DNA of 64,000 nucleotides, taken from NCBI RefSeq assembly GCF_017744655.1, contig NZ_JAGIAW010000002.1, positions 1 to 64,000 on the forward strand, read 5' to 3'. A program made the translations under genes and the position numbers. Below are positions 18,625 through 28,321 of the stretch, piece by piece (position 1 is the stretch's first letter; every line of letters begins with the position of its first letter). The stretch comes from Devosia sp. (lineage in GTDB: Bacteria > Pseudomonadota > Alphaproteobacteria > Rhizobiales > Devosiaceae). Below the pieces are notes generated by a model that saw nothing but the letters and a program-made list of their open reading frames with translations, was not told the DNA's origin and ran no database searches.

Positions 18625-19163
18625 GCATGGCGGTTATCGGCATTTTCGCCTCGGACAAGGGACCGGGCGATCCGGAACGCGCGAGCCTGATGAGTCAAAC
18701 GGGAACGCTCTTTGCCCGGCGTGGCGCGCAACTACTGTGTCTCTGGGAAAATGGCGTGGGACCGCTACCGCTGATGACGGCGGCCAAGACGGCGGGCGGC
18801 GCGGTGTCGGTTCTGGCCGATGCTGACGTGGCCTTGCCCCCGACGCTTTCGGACGTTTCGGTGCGGGTCGTCGAGGAGCGCGAAGCGCGCCATGCATTGT
18901 TTGCCGAAGAGACACAGGTACTGGTGGCGCTGCCGGGATCGCTGGCTTCGACATCGGCCCTGTTCGGGAGCTGGGCGTCGCGGCAGGGGCGAGCGAAACC
19001 CGTGGTGATGCTCAATCGCCACCGCGCCTTCGAGGTGGTGAAGGGCTTTGCCGGCGATGTGCTGTCGCATTCGGTCGCGGGCTATGACCGGTATGTGCAG
19101 TTTGCGGATTCAGTGGAAGACCTTTGGAACAAGGTCAGCTGGGTGCTCGAGCAGAAGCGGTAG
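18621..19163 (+). CDS. LOG/SLOG-like Rossmann protein with degenerate active site
   Basis: A 180-residue nucleotide-binding-type fold resembling the LOG (lysine-decarboxylase-like) family. [10 protein letters not shown] opens the first strand, [16 protein letters not shown] matches the G-x-G-x-L-M-x-A segment, and [19 protein letters not shown] stands where LOG enzymes have P-G-G-x-G-T-x-x-E. The glycines and glutamate of that catalytic motif are lost, and the upstream R-K pair reads RHALF. It is therefore unlikely to be a cytokinin-type phosphoribohydrolase and may bind a nucleotide as a sensor. Translational overlap with the HerA-like ATPase suggests a functional pair. Confidence 0.65.
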   Translation: MSMAVIGIFASDKGPGDPERASLMSQTGTLFARRGAQLLCLWENGVGPLPLMTAAKTAGGAVSVLADADVALPPTLSDVSVRVVEEREARHALFAEETQVLVALPGSLASTSALFGSWASRQGRAKPVVMLNRHRAFEVVKGFAGDVLSHSVAGYDRYVQFADSVEDLWNKVSWVLEQKR

Positions 19164-19221
19164 AGGTCTGCGCTCCGGATGAGGTCCGGCAGAATTCGAT
19201 TTCGACCGAGATCATCGATCG

Positions 19222-19296
19222 TCGTCACCACCGGGCTTGTCCCGGTGGTCCATGCGGAGGCGAGATGGATTGCCGGGACAAGCCCGGCAATGACGA
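19222..19296. repeat. palindromic repeat, CACCACCGGGCTTGTCCCGG type
   Basis: Begins TCGTCACCACCGGGCTTGTC and ends CAAGCCCGGCAATGACGA. Its right part is identical to the copy at 46662. A shortened, reversed remnant lies at about 20052-20084. Confidence 0.85.
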
Positions 19297-19350
19297 TGGA
19301 ATGGCTATTGCTTGCCGTCGCGTCGCAGAACGGCGCTACAACCGGTACGC

Positions 19351-19905
19351 TTAGGCCAGCGGCTCCAAACCTGGATGCATCGGCTTGCGGCGGTCGGGGA
19401 AGAGCGGCACGACGTTGTCGGTCGAGCGGCGGGCATGATTGGGCTGCGGCTTGGGCATGGGCACGCGGTCGCGGCGTTCGGGGCCACGATAGCCTGAGCC
19501 GAGCAGGCCAACGACGCTGCGATTGATCAGGCGAGCCTGGACGCGCTGCAGCAGATGGCGCGGCGACATGGGCTTTACCAGAACCTCATCGATGCCGGCG
19601 CTGATCGCCTGATGGCGCATGGGCGGGGTGATGCTGCGGGTGAGGGCGATGACGGGCAGTTCGCGGCTGACGAAGCGCGGATCGAGGCGTATGGCTTCGA
19701 CCATTTCATAGGCCGGGCGGCCTTCGCGGTCGAAATCGACGACGAGCATATCGAGCGGGGCGATTCGCATATAGGCGAAAAGCTCTGTTTCGCTCTCGAA
19801 GGGGCGCACGCGCAGGCGCGTATCGCCGGCCAGAACCATGGTCAGCACAGACGTAAGCGCAGGATTGGCCGCCAGAATGGCGACCGTTTTCGGCCGTAAC
19901 GTCAA
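19351..19905 (-). CDS. single-domain response-regulator receiver protein
   Basis: A 184-residue protein with one receiver domain (about residues 4-120): VAILAANPAL, phosphoacceptor region MLVVDFDREGRPAYEM, and LVKPMSPRHLL with the conserved lysine. The tail RGPERRDRVPMPKPQPNHAR is basic and disordered and ends in DRRKPMHPGLEPLA; no output domain is present. I chose TTG at 19905 because AAGGGGGG sits eight to ten bases upstream; the frame to 20067 lacks such a site. No kinase lies next to it, so its partner is unknown. Confidence 0.8.
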   Translation of the reverse strand: MTLRPKTVAILAANPALTSVLTMVLAGDTRLRVRPFESETELFAYMRIAPLDMLVVDFDREGRPAYEMVEAIRLDPRFVSRELPVIALTRSITPPMRHQAISAGIDEVLVKPMSPRHLLQRVQARLINRSVVGLLGSGYRGPERRDRVPMPKPQPNHARRSTDNVVPLFPDRRKPMHPGLEPLA

Positions 19906-20012
19906 CGCATCCCCCCTTGTGGTAAATAGAGCGTTAACACGGGTTCGCGGGTGTTTGAAGCTGGGGATTCCACCAAGTCGCGGATAATCTTGGGAAAAGT
20001 TAATCGGCGGGC

Positions 20013-20046
20013 AAAATAAAACCCGCCGGCGTGGACGCTGGCGGGT
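20013..20046 (-). terminator. terminator of the superoxide dismutase gene
   Basis: On the minus strand, ACCCGCCAGCG and CGCCGGCGGGT pair around TCCA, then TTTATTTT follows. It lies about 50 bases past the sod stop codon. Confidence 0.85.
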
Positions 20047-20097
20047 CTGCATAGACCACCGGGACAAGACGGTGGTGACGATTATCGAGAAATCGAA

Positions 20098-20706
20098 TTA
20101 AGCCGTGGCTTCTTCGAAGAGCAGCTCGACGTGTTCCCAGTTCACCAGGTTGTCGAACCAGGCTTCGAGGTACTTGGGACGGGCATTGCGGTAGTCGATG
20201 TAATAGGAGTGTTCCCACACGTCGACGCCGAGGATCGGCTTGCCGCCATAAACCAGCGGAGATTCGCCATTGGCGGTCTTGGAAATTTCGAGCTTGCCGT
20301 TCTTGACCGAGATCCAGGCCCAGCCCGAGCCGAACTGGGTCGTGCCGGCGGCGATGAAATCGGCGCGCAGCTTGTCGAAGCCGCCGAGATCGGAATCAAC
20401 GGCTGCCTGCAGCTTGCCCGGCAGCTTGTTGCCGCCGCCATTGGGCTTCATCCAGTTCCAGAAGTGAACGTGGTTGTAGTGCTGGCCGGCATTATTGAAG
20501 AGGCCCTGGTTCTTGCCGAAGCTTTCCTTGACGATGTCTTCGAGCGGCAGGATTTCGAGACCCGAACCTTCGAGCAGCTTTTCACCATTGGTGACGTAAG
20601 CCTGGTGGTGCTTGTCGTGGTGGAACTCAAGCGTCTCGGCCGACATGTAGGGGCCCAGCGCGTCGTAGGCATAGGGCAGGGGCGGCAGGGTAAACTTGGT
20701 GGACAT
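20098..20706 (-). CDS. sodB: superoxide dismutase, Fe/Mn family
   Basis: A 202-residue cytoplasmic dismutase. Metal ligands are visible in family order: the histidine of LEFHHDKHHQAYV near residue 26, the histidine in HYNHVHFWNWM near 74, then D and H in the signature DVWEHSYYIDY near 160. Glutamine in NNAGQHYNH, before the second ligand, is the pattern more often seen in iron enzymes, so sodB is preferred but not proven. The start at 20706 follows a GGAGG-type site. A terminator follows the gene. Confidence 0.93.
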   Translation of the reverse strand: MSTKFTLPPLPYAYDALGPYMSAETLEFHHDKHHQAYVTNGEKLLEGSGLEILPLEDIVKESFGKNQGLFNNAGQHYNHVHFWNWMKPNGGGNKLPGKLQAAVDSDLGGFDKLRADFIAAGTTQFGSGWAWISVKNGKLEISKTANGESPLVYGGKPILGVDVWEHSYYIDYRNARPKYLEAWFDNLVNWEHVELLFEEATA

Positions 20707-20803
20707 GGTAGCCTCCGTTTCTGGAAAGATGACGCTCAAGCGAAATCGGAATTGTGACGATGTATAAGCACTTTGCCTTGGCGCAACAATGACGGCGGGA
20801 GAA

Positions 20804-22885
20804 CTAACCGTCCAAACCAACCGACTTTATCGCAAAGGCGTAGCACTGTGCCGTCTCCTTGAGGCGGTCGAAGCGACCAGAGGCACCGGCGTGGCCGGCC
20901 CCCATATTGGTCTTGAGATATAATGGAGCATCCCCCGTCGCGGTTGCCCGGAGCTTTGCGACCCATTTTGCCGGTTCCCAATAGGTGACGCGCGGATCGG
21001 TGAGACCGGCTAGGGCGAAGATCGGCGGATAGTTTTGCGCGGAGACCGCCTCATAGGGGGCATAGGCGGCGATGCGGGTGTAGTCCTCAGACGAGGTGAT
21101 GGGATTGCCCCATTCTGGCCATTCGGGCGGGGTGAGCGGCAGGGTGTCGTCGAGCATGGTGTTAAGCACATCGACGAAAGGCACCTGGGCGATGATGCCG
21201 GCCCAGAGATCGGGGCGGAGATTGGCGATGGCGCCCATCAGCATGCCGCCGGCCGAACCGCCCTGCGCGACGATTTTGCCCTTTTGGGTATAGCCACCCG
21301 CGATCAGCGCCTCACCGGCGGCGATGAAGTCGGAAAAAGTGTTGGTTTTGAATTCGCGGCGGCCGTTCTTGTACCAGGCATAGCCCTTGTCCATGCCGCC
21401 GCGGATATGGGCGATGGCGTAGACAAAGCCGCGGTCGACCAGCGACAGGACCGAGACCGAGAAGCTTGCGGGCATGGACATGCCATAGGCGCCGTAGCCG
21501 TAGAGCAAAGCCGGGTTGGAGCCGTCGAGCTTGGTACCCTTCTTGTAAAGAAGAGTGACTGGCACATCGGCGCCATCTGCCGCCTTGGCAAAGATGCGGT
21601 GGGTTTCGTATTTAGAGGGATCGTGGCCGGAAGGAACCTCCTGCGTCTTGAGGAGGGTACGGGCGCCGGTTGCGAGATCGACGTCGAAAACCTGATTGGG
21701 CGTCGTCGGCGAGGAATAGGAAAGGCGGAAGACGGTGGTGTCGAATTCGTAGCCGACCGACATCCCCAGCGCATAAGCCTCTTCCTCGAAGCGAACCACA
21801 TCTTCCTTGCCGGTGGTCAGGTCGCGGACGACGATGCGCGGCAGGCCGTCCTGGCGTTCGAGGCGCAGGAGATGGTTCTTGATGACGATCGTGTCGAGCA
21901 CCAGCACGCCGGGGCGGTGGGCGATGAGGTCGGTCCAGTTCTCGGCGCCGGGATTGTCGAGCGGGGCGGTGACGACCTTGTAGTCTTCGGCGCCCTCGGC
22001 ATTAGTGCGGATATAAAGAAGGCCGTCGCGCTCCTCGACGTCGTATTCGCGATCGACGAGGCGGGGAGAGACCACGCGGGGTTCGCCGCCCTTTTCGGCG
22101 TCGATCAGATAGACTTCCGAAGTCTGGTGGTCGTGAGCATCGATGATGATGAACTTGTCGTTCTGCGTCTTGCCGACGCCGACGAAAAAGCCGGGATCGC
22201 TCTCTTCGTAGATGATCGGATCGGCGGATTGCTCGGTGCCGATATCGTGGCGGCGCACGCGATAGGGGCGGTGGTTGTCGTCATATTCGGTGTAGTAGAT
22301 GGCCTTGGAGTCATTGGACCAGACGTATGAACCGGCCGTGTCCTTGATGACTTCCGGACTGTCCATACCGGTTTCGAGATCGCGCACGACGATGTCGTAA
22401 TATTCCGAGCCGGCGCGGTCGGCGGCCCAGGCGAGATAGCGGTGGCTCATGTCGTGGTCGGCACCGGCAAAGCCGAAATAGTCTTCGCCTGCTTCCACAT
22501 TGCAGTCGAGCAGCACGGTTTCAGCGCCGCCGTTGCGCGGGGTGCGCACGACCTGCGGGTATTGCTTGCCCTCGAGCATGCGCGAATTATAGGCCCAGGG
22601 GCCATCGGGCGAGGGGACGCCAGAGTCGTCCTCTTTGATACGGCCCCGGATTTCCTTGTAGATTTTTTCCTGTAGGGCCGCGGTCGGCTTGCCGAACTGG
22701 TCTTCGTAGTAAGAATTTTCGGCGTCGAGATAGGCCCGGATTTCCGGGTCGAGCGTTTCCGGGCTCTGCATGACCTCCTGCCAGTTTTCGGCGCGCAGCC
22801 ACGCCCAGGGGTCTTCACGGGTCACGCCGTGATGGGTGTGGCTATGGGGCACGCGTTTGGCTTGGGGAGGAGTGATTGGGCTCAT
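20804..22885 (-). CDS. ptrB: oligopeptidase B-type S9 serine peptidase
   Basis: A 693-residue prolyl-oligopeptidase-family enzyme that cuts short peptides, usually after basic residues. The N-terminal beta-propeller (about 70-400) is followed by an alpha/beta-hydrolase domain. The catalytic serine is in QGGSAGGMLMG near residue 530; the other triad members are expected in DPRVTYWEPAKW and GAGHAGASGR. YGYGAYGMSMPASF and AHIRGGMDKG are typical of the group. The start at 22885 has GGAAAG upstream; a longer frame to 23119 overlaps the control region of the divergent antiporter operon. Confidence 0.9.
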   Translation of the reverse strand: MSPITPPQAKRVPHSHTHHGVTREDPWAWLRAENWQEVMQSPETLDPEIRAYLDAENSYYEDQFGKPTAALQEKIYKEIRGRIKEDDSGVPSPDGPWAYNSRMLEGKQYPQVVRTPRNGGAETVLLDCNVEAGEDYFGFAGADHDMSHRYLAWAADRAGSEYYDIVVRDLETGMDSPEVIKDTAGSYVWSNDSKAIYYTEYDDNHRPYRVRRHDIGTEQSADPIIYEESDPGFFVGVGKTQNDKFIIIDAHDHQTSEVYLIDAEKGGEPRVVSPRLVDREYDVEERDGLLYIRTNAEGAEDYKVVTAPLDNPGAENWTDLIAHRPGVLVLDTIVIKNHLLRLERQDGLPRIVVRDLTTGKEDVVRFEEEAYALGMSVGYEFDTTVFRLSYSSPTTPNQVFDVDLATGARTLLKTQEVPSGHDPSKYETHRIFAKAADGADVPVTLLYKKGTKLDGSNPALLYGYGAYGMSMPASFSVSVLSLVDRGFVYAIAHIRGGMDKGYAWYKNGRREFKTNTFSDFIAAGEALIAGGYTQKGKIVAQGGSAGGMLMGAIANLRPDLWAGIIAQVPFVDVLNTMLDDTLPLTPPEWPEWGNPITSSEDYTRIAAYAPYEAVSAQNYPPIFALAGLTDPRVTYWEPAKWVAKLRATATGDAPLYLKTNMGAGHAGASGRFDRLKETAQCYAFAIKSVGLDG

Positions 22886-23093
22886 CGTCTTTCCGAGGGG
22901 ATCGAGAGAAGCGGATTTTAGGCCGCAGAACAGGTGACAAGGACATAGGCCGCACGGCGCGGGATTGCCAGACCCTAAGCCATTGAAGATATCCGCAACT
23001 ATCGTAGCCCCAGGTCCGATTTGGCTTGTTCTCGGGGGTGTCATGGTTAAGGTCACTTCAACCCGAACGACCAACGCATGGAGGAGGGGCCGA

Positions 23094-25466
23094 GTGGGGC
23101 TGTCCCTTGAAGCCAGCATCGCCCTTGCCGCTTTGGCGCCTTTTCTGGCGGCGCTGCTGACGCCCTTCGTTCATAGTCTCGCCGGCCGCTATTCGGGCTG
23201 GGTTCTCGCGACCGTTCCCGCCGGGATTTTTCTCCTGCTGCTGGGCGTCAGCGATCCTGTCATTGCCGGCGGCACGATTGCGGCGTCATTTGGCTGGGTG
23301 TCGTCCTATGGGCTGACGCTGAGCTTTTTCGCCGATGGCCTGAGCCTGATCTTTGCCCTGACCATTGCGGGCGTGGGCACGCTGATCATTCTCTACTCCG
23401 GCGCCTATCTGAAGGGGCACAGGCACAAGGGGCGATTCCTCGCCTATATGCTGGCCTTCATGGGGTCGATGCTGGGGCTGGTGCTGGCCGACAATATGCT
23501 GGCGCTCTTCATGTTCTGGGAGGCGACATCGGTCACCTCCTTCCTGCTGATCGGCTTTGACCACAATCGGCAGGCGGCGCGACGCGGCGCCATTCAGGCG
23601 CTGGTGATCACCAATATCGGCGGCATGTGCCTGTTGGTGGGGGTGATTCTGGCCCAGCATCTATCGGGCACCTGGCTCCTCAGCGAATTGCGCGGGCTCG
23701 ATGGCGTGCTGAAAGATCATGCGCTTTATGGGCTGGTGCTGTCGCTGTTCATCGGCGCGGCCTTCACCAAGTCGGCACAGTTCCCGCTGCATTTCTGGCT
23801 GCCCAATGCCATGGAGGCGCCGACGCCGGTTTCGGCATTTTTGCATTCGGCGACCATGGTGCAGGCAGGCGTCTATTTGCTCGCGCGCATGACGCCGGTT
23901 TTGGGCGGCACACCGGTCTGGACCGGCGTGCTCGTGGCTTTTGGCGGGGTAACGCTGATTTGGGGTGCGCTGGGCGCGCTTCGGGAAACTGATCTCAAGC
24001 AAATCCTGGCGCAGACGACGATTGCTTCGCTGGGGCTGTTGGTGCTGCTGATCGGGCTCGGCAGCGAGGCGGCGATCGCGGCCGTGCTGGTCTATTTTGT
24101 AGCGCATGCTTGCTACAAGGCGGGGCTTTTCATGGTAGCTGGCGCGGTCGACCATGAGGCGGGAACGCGCGACATCACCGCGCTTGGTGGCCTCGCCGAC
24201 AGGATGCCGGTGACCTTCATCGGCGCGGCGCTGGCGGCGCTCTCCATGGTCGGACTGCCGCTGACTGTGGGCTATTTTGCCAAGGAAGAGATGTATCTGG
24301 CGCTGGTTGGCGGCGACTGGTTGATGCTGCTTGTGCTGGCTGTGCTGGTTGTCGGCAATGCGCTGCTTGCGGGTGTAGCACTGATCGTGATGATCCGGCC
24401 GTTTCTCGGCGATGCTTTGCCGACACCCAAGAATGCGCATGAGGCGCCGGTGTCCATGTTGGCGGGACCGATCCTGCTCGGCGGCGTCGGTGTGGTCGCG
24501 GGCCTTTTGCCGGACTGGTTGAGCGCGCATGTGCTGGCGCCGGGCGCGACGGCCATTCTGGGGCATGCGGTGGAGCCGCACCTGAAACTCGCGCTCGATC
24601 TAGCGAGCCCGCTAATCTGGCTTTCGGCGCTGACCTGGCTGCTCGGTATTGTGGTCTTCCGGCAGGGTCAGGCGATCCGTACGGTGTTGCGGCGACTAAG
24701 CGCTGGGATCGGCTGGAACGCCGATACGGTTTTCGATCTGGTCATGTTCGGCCTCATCCGCCTTGCCGCGACGGTGACGCGGGCGCTGCATCACGGAAAG
24801 CTCGAATTCTATCTGCTGGTGGTCTTTGCTGCGCTGGCACTGGCGCTGTTCTGGCCCATGCTGGCGCTGGGTGGGCTCGACTGGATCGTGCCGACGGCGG
24901 AGCTGGGCGATTGGTCCAAGCGTCTGGTTCTACCGGAACTGCGTCCCTATGAATGGGGTGTCATATTGCTGGCGGTGCTGGGACTTTTGGCGGTGCTGAT
25001 TGCGCAGAGCCGACTCATTGCCATTCTTTCGCTGGGCATTCAGGGCACGGCCCTGGCGCTGATCTTTTTGCTTTTCGGCGCGCCGGACCTGGCCTTTACC
25101 CAGCTTATGGTGGAAGTGCTCTCGGTCGTTATCCTCACCATCGTCATGACCAATCTCCGGCTCGATGCGCGAGATCACCGGCCATTCGAGGATTGGGCTC
25201 GCGATGGGACGCTGGCCGTCGTTTGCGGCGCCGGGGTGAGCCTGCTGCTCATGCTGGTGCTGACGGGCACGCTCGATACGCGGCTCTCGGATTTCTTTAC
25301 CGCCACCAGCGTGCCGATTGCCCATGGCGCCAATATCGTCAACGTCATCCTCGTCGACTATCGCGGCTTTGATACCCTGGGCGAAATCTCGGTGGTCATG
25401 GGCGCGGGCATCGCCATTCTGGCCCTGCTACGCCGGCGCAAGAAGACGGAGGGGGCAGGGCCATGA
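23094..25466 (+). CDS. mnhA: Mrp cation/proton antiporter subunit A
   Basis: About 790 residues and roughly 20 membrane segments, the large NuoL-like subunit of the Mrp Na+/H+ antiporter complex. The antiporter core (about residues 60-480) includes FMFWEATSVTSFLLIG with the conserved glutamate, FTKSAQFPLHFWLPNAMEAP and SAFLHSATMVQAG. The C-terminal part, with GAPDLAFTQLMVEVLSVVIL, corresponds to the added MrpA domain. I favour GTG at 23094 because GGAGGAGGGG lies directly upstream; an ATG at 23043 is the alternative. First of seven genes joined by short or overlapping junctions. The exported ion is inferred. Confidence 0.93.
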   Translation: MGLSLEASIALAALAPFLAALLTPFVHSLAGRYSGWVLATVPAGIFLLLLGVSDPVIAGGTIAASFGWVSSYGLTLSFFADGLSLIFALTIAGVGTLIILYSGAYLKGHRHKGRFLAYMLAFMGSMLGLVLADNMLALFMFWEATSVTSFLLIGFDHNRQAARRGAIQALVITNIGGMCLLVGVILAQHLSGTWLLSELRGLDGVLKDHALYGLVLSLFIGAAFTKSAQFPLHFWLPNAMEAPTPVSAFLHSATMVQAGVYLLARMTPVLGGTPVWTGVLVAFGGVTLIWGALGALRETDLKQILAQTTIASLGLLVLLIGLGSEAAIAAVLVYFVAHACYKAGLFMVAGAVDHEAGTRDITALGGLADRMPVTFIGAALAALSMVGLPLTVGYFAKEEMYLALVGGDWLMLLVLAVLVVGNALLAGVALIVMIRPFLGDALPTPKNAHEAPVSMLAGPILLGGVGVVAGLLPDWLSAHVLAPGATAILGHAVEPHLKLALDLASPLIWLSALTWLLGIVVFRQGQAIRTVLRRLSAGIGWNADTVFDLVMFGLIRLAATVTRALHHGKLEFYLLVVFAALALALFWPMLALGGLDWIVPTAELGDWSKRLVLPELRPYEWGVILLAVLGLLAVLIAQSRLIAILSLGIQGTALALIFLLFGAPDLAFTQLMVEVLSVVILTIVMTNLRLDARDHRPFEDWARDGTLAVVCGAGVSLLLMLVLTGTLDTRLSDFFTATSVPIAHGANIVNVILVDYRGFDTLGEISVVMGAGIAILALLRRRKKTEGAGP

Positions 25467-25888
25467 ACACGGTCATTTTCCGCACGGCGGCGCCGCTGAT
25501 CGTTGCGACTATGCTGGTTTTTTCCGTCTATGTTTGCTTGCGCGGTCACAATGAGCCGGGCGGCGGTTTCATCGGCGGGTTGATTGCCGCTGCATCCATC
25601 GCGGTTTTCGGCATGGCCTCGGGCGTGCCGGCGGTGCGGCGGGCGCTGAAGGTTGATCCGCTGGCCATTGCCGGTTTCGGGGTGCTGTTGGCCGGCTTTT
25701 CGGGGCTCTTGAGCCTCTTCATCGAAGCGCCGTTCATGACCTCGATCTGGCTCTATCTCGATCTCGGGGAAACCGTGGTGCCGTTCTCGACGCCGATGTT
25801 TTTCGATATCGGGGTCTATTTCGTCGTTTTCGGCACGCTCTCGGCCATTGCCCTGGCGCTTGAAAGCGACCGAGAGGAGGACCTTTGA
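25463..25888 (+). CDS. mnhB: Mrp antiporter subunit B
   Basis: A 141-residue membrane protein with four hydrophobic segments. VCLRGHNEPGGGFIGGLIAA is the family signature of MnhB, and it ends in a charged tail (ESDREEDL). Its start overlaps the end of mnhA and its stop overlaps mnhC, so the three are translationally coupled. It is required with the other subunits for a working Mrp complex in studied bacteria. Confidence 0.93.
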   Translation: MNTVIFRTAAPLIVATMLVFSVYVCLRGHNEPGGGFIGGLIAAASIAVFGMASGVPAVRRALKVDPLAIAGFGVLLAGFSGLLSLFIEAPFMTSIWLYLDLGETVVPFSTPMFFDIGVYFVVFGTLSAIALALESDREEDL

Positions 25889-26265
25889 TGGATTATGTCC
25901 TCGCTGCCCTCGTCGGTGTCTTCGTTTCGCTCGGCATTTACCTGCTGCTGTCGCGTTCGGTAATCCGCATGCTGATCGGCATGACCATTCTGGGCAATGG
26001 CGTCAATCTGCTGATCTTCACCGCCGGGCGGGTGACGCGCGAAGTGGCGCCCATCGTGCCGGGCGGGCTCGATGTGCCCGCGGGGCCGATTGCCAATCCG
26101 CTGCCGCAGGCGCTGATCCTGACCGCCATCGTCATCGGCTTTTCCATGTTTAGCTTCCTGCTGGTGCTCGCCTTCCGCGCCTATAAAAGCCTCGATGCGG
26201 ACAATACCGACACCATGCGTCTGGCTGAGCCGGAAAACGCGCCCCAGCCGCCATTGAGCTACTGA
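25888..26265 (+). CDS. mnhC: Mrp antiporter subunit C
   Basis: A 125-residue NuoK-like subunit with three membrane helices. LLSRSVIRMLIGMTILGNGV and QALILTAIVIGFSMFSFLLV carry the conserved NuoK-type pattern. The ATG at 25888 overlaps the mnhB stop and has GAGGAGG upstream; a TTG one codon earlier is also in frame. The hydrophilic C-terminus is variable in the family. Confidence 0.93.
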   Translation: MDYVLAALVGVFVSLGIYLLLSRSVIRMLIGMTILGNGVNLLIFTAGRVTREVAPIVPGGLDVPAGPIANPLPQALILTAIVIGFSMFSFLLVLAFRAYKSLDADNTDTMRLAEPENAPQPPLSY

Positions 26266-26267
26266 CC

Positions 26268-27845
26268 ATGATCCAATTGCCTCAGGCCATGATCGAGACT
26301 GCGACATCAGCCGCCGATTGGGTGCTGGTGCTGCCCATCGTGCTGGCGCTGATGGGCTCAGCCGCGCTGCTGGTGGTGCGGCGCAGCAATAGGCTGCCGC
26401 TGCTAGGCGCGGTGTTGGTCATAGTCGCCGTCATTGCCTGCGAAATCAGCCTGCTGCTCCGTATTGTGAGCGAAGGGCCGCTCAGCATGACCATGGGCAA
26501 ATGGCTGCCGCCCTTTGGCATCAGCCTGGCGGCCGATCTCTTTGGTGCCGGCTTTGCGCTGGCGGCGGCGGTTGCTACGCTGGTCGTCGTGCTCTATGCC
26601 GAAATCGACCGGGAGGGGAATGACGGCAGGGACGGATTCCATTCCATGGTCCTGCTACTGCTGGCGGGGGTGACCGGATCGTTCCTGACCGGCGATCTCT
26701 TCAATCTCTATGTCTGGTTCGAGGTGATGCTGATCGCCTCGCTCGGGCTCATCGTTTCGGGCGGCAGTCCGCTGCAGCTCGATGGCGCGGTGAAATATGG
26801 CTTCCTCAATTTCCTCGCGACGACACTGTTCCTGCTCGCGCTCGGGCTGACCTATGGCCTGCTGGGGACCCTCAACATGGCTGACATCATGCGGGTGGCG
26901 CCGGTGGCCAATCGCGCGGCGATGACCGGTATTGCGGCGCTGTTGCTGCTCGCCTTCGGCATGAAGGCGGCGGCTTTTCCGGTCAATGCCTGGCTGCCGG
27001 CTTCCTATCACACGCCGACCCCGGCGGTTTCGGCGCTGTTCGCGGGCCTGCTCACCAAGGTGGGCGCCTATGCGCTGTTGCGGTCGCTGGTCGCCATCCT
27101 GCCCGATAGCCGCGAAATGCTGGAGCCGGTATTGGCCGTGCTGGCCATTGCGACACTGGTGATTGCGCCGCTTGGCGCCATTGCCGAAACGCATCTGCGT
27201 CGTGCGGTGGGCTTTTTCGTCATCGGTGGCATCGGGGCGATCCTAGCCGGTCTGTCGCTGCCCAGCGTTATCGGCATTGCCGGGGCGGGTATCTATATCT
27301 TCCACGCCATCCTCGCCATGACGGCGCTCTATATGGTGGTGGGGCTTGTTGAAGTGCGCACCGGGGCCAGCGATACGCGGCAAATGGGTGGACTTTATGC
27401 CGCCAGCGCGCCGCTTTCGATCCTGTTCTTCGTGCTTGTCCTCGCTGTTGCCGGCGTGCCGCCCTTCCTCGGCTTCTGGCCCAAATTGCTGCTGCTCGAA
27501 GCGGGGGTGGCCGACGCCGAATTGGGCTGGGTCGGTAGTGCCTTGGTCGTGGCGCTGGTGATCAATGCCATCCTGACCTTGATTGCCGGCACGCGGCTCT
27601 GGTCGCATGTGTTCTGGCGCAACGGACCGGAAGGCCAGCCGGCTTCTGGCGAGCCCATGCCGCTCGTCGCGCCGACGCCGCGCGTGCGGCTGGCCTTTGG
27701 GGCAGTGAGCGCGCTGGTGCTGGGCGTGGTGCTGATGGGTCTCTGGCCCAATCCGCTCATTGAAGTGGGGCAACGGGCGGCGGCCGATATCGTCGATCCC
27801 GGCCGCTATGTCCAGGCGGTTGGCCTTGCGGGAGTTGAGCCATGA
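26268..27845 (+). CDS. mnhD: Mrp antiporter subunit D
   Basis: A 525-residue NuoM/N-like subunit with about 14 membrane helices. LYVWFEVMLIASLGLIVSGG holds the key glutamate, and FGMKAAAFPVNAWLPASYHT with PTPAVSALFAGLLTKVGAYA is the proton-channel region. It starts two bases after mnhC stops and overlaps mnhE by four bases. MnhA and MnhD are thought to be the ion-moving subunits. Confidence 0.93.
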   Translation: MIQLPQAMIETATSAADWVLVLPIVLALMGSAALLVVRRSNRLPLLGAVLVIVAVIACEISLLLRIVSEGPLSMTMGKWLPPFGISLAADLFGAGFALAAAVATLVVVLYAEIDREGNDGRDGFHSMVLLLLAGVTGSFLTGDLFNLYVWFEVMLIASLGLIVSGGSPLQLDGAVKYGFLNFLATTLFLLALGLTYGLLGTLNMADIMRVAPVANRAAMTGIAALLLLAFGMKAAAFPVNAWLPASYHTPTPAVSALFAGLLTKVGAYALLRSLVAILPDSREMLEPVLAVLAIATLVIAPLGAIAETHLRRAVGFFVIGGIGAILAGLSLPSVIGIAGAGIYIFHAILAMTALYMVVGLVEVRTGASDTRQMGGLYAASAPLSILFFVLVLAVAGVPPFLGFWPKLLLLEAGVADAELGWVGSALVVALVINAILTLIAGTRLWSHVFWRNGPEGQPASGEPMPLVAPTPRVRLAFGAVSALVLGVVLMGLWPNPLIEVGQRAAADIVDPGRYVQAVGLAGVEP

Positions 27846-28321
27846 GCGGGGCTTTTCTTGTGGTCATCCTGGCCCTTGGTTGGGCTGGCATAACCGGTAA
27901 CTTTTCGGGCCTGAACCTGCTCTTTGGCGGTCTCGTCGGGGGCGGCGCGCTGTTAATCCTGCGCTATTCGATCCGGCAGCAGGGGGCCTTGGGCCGTGCG
28001 GGCAAGGTGCTCTCGCTGATTGCGCTTTTTCTCTACGAACTGATGGTCAGCGCCATCAATGTGGCGCTGATCGTCCTGCGTCCCGATCTCAAATCGGCGC
28101 TCAAGCCGGCCATCGTGGCGGTGCCGCTGACGGTCAAGTCGGACGCGGAAATCACGCTCCTCGCCAATATGATCACGCTGACGCCCGGCACCCTGAGTGT
28201 GGATGTCGCCGAGGATCGTTCGGTTCTCTATGTCCATGTGCTGACCATGGAGAGCGATACGGCGCTGATTGCCGGGATCGCCAATGGCTTTGAAGCGCGG
28301 ATCAAGGAGGTGTTCCAATGA
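27842..28321 (+). CDS. mnhE: Mrp antiporter subunit E
   Basis: A 159-residue protein with two or three N-terminal membrane helices and a soluble C-terminal domain. [20 protein letters not shown] and [14 protein letters not shown] are the family signatures. Start and stop overlap the flanking genes. Its role is in assembly and stability of the Mrp complex, from family knowledge. Confidence 0.92.
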   Translation: MSGAFLVVILALGWAGITGNFSGLNLLFGGLVGGGALLILRYSIRQQGALGRAGKVLSLIALFLYELMVSAINVALIVLRPDLKSALKPAIVAVPLTVKSDAEITLLANMITLTPGTLSVDVAEDRSVLYVHVLTMESDTALIAGIANGFEARIKEVFQ

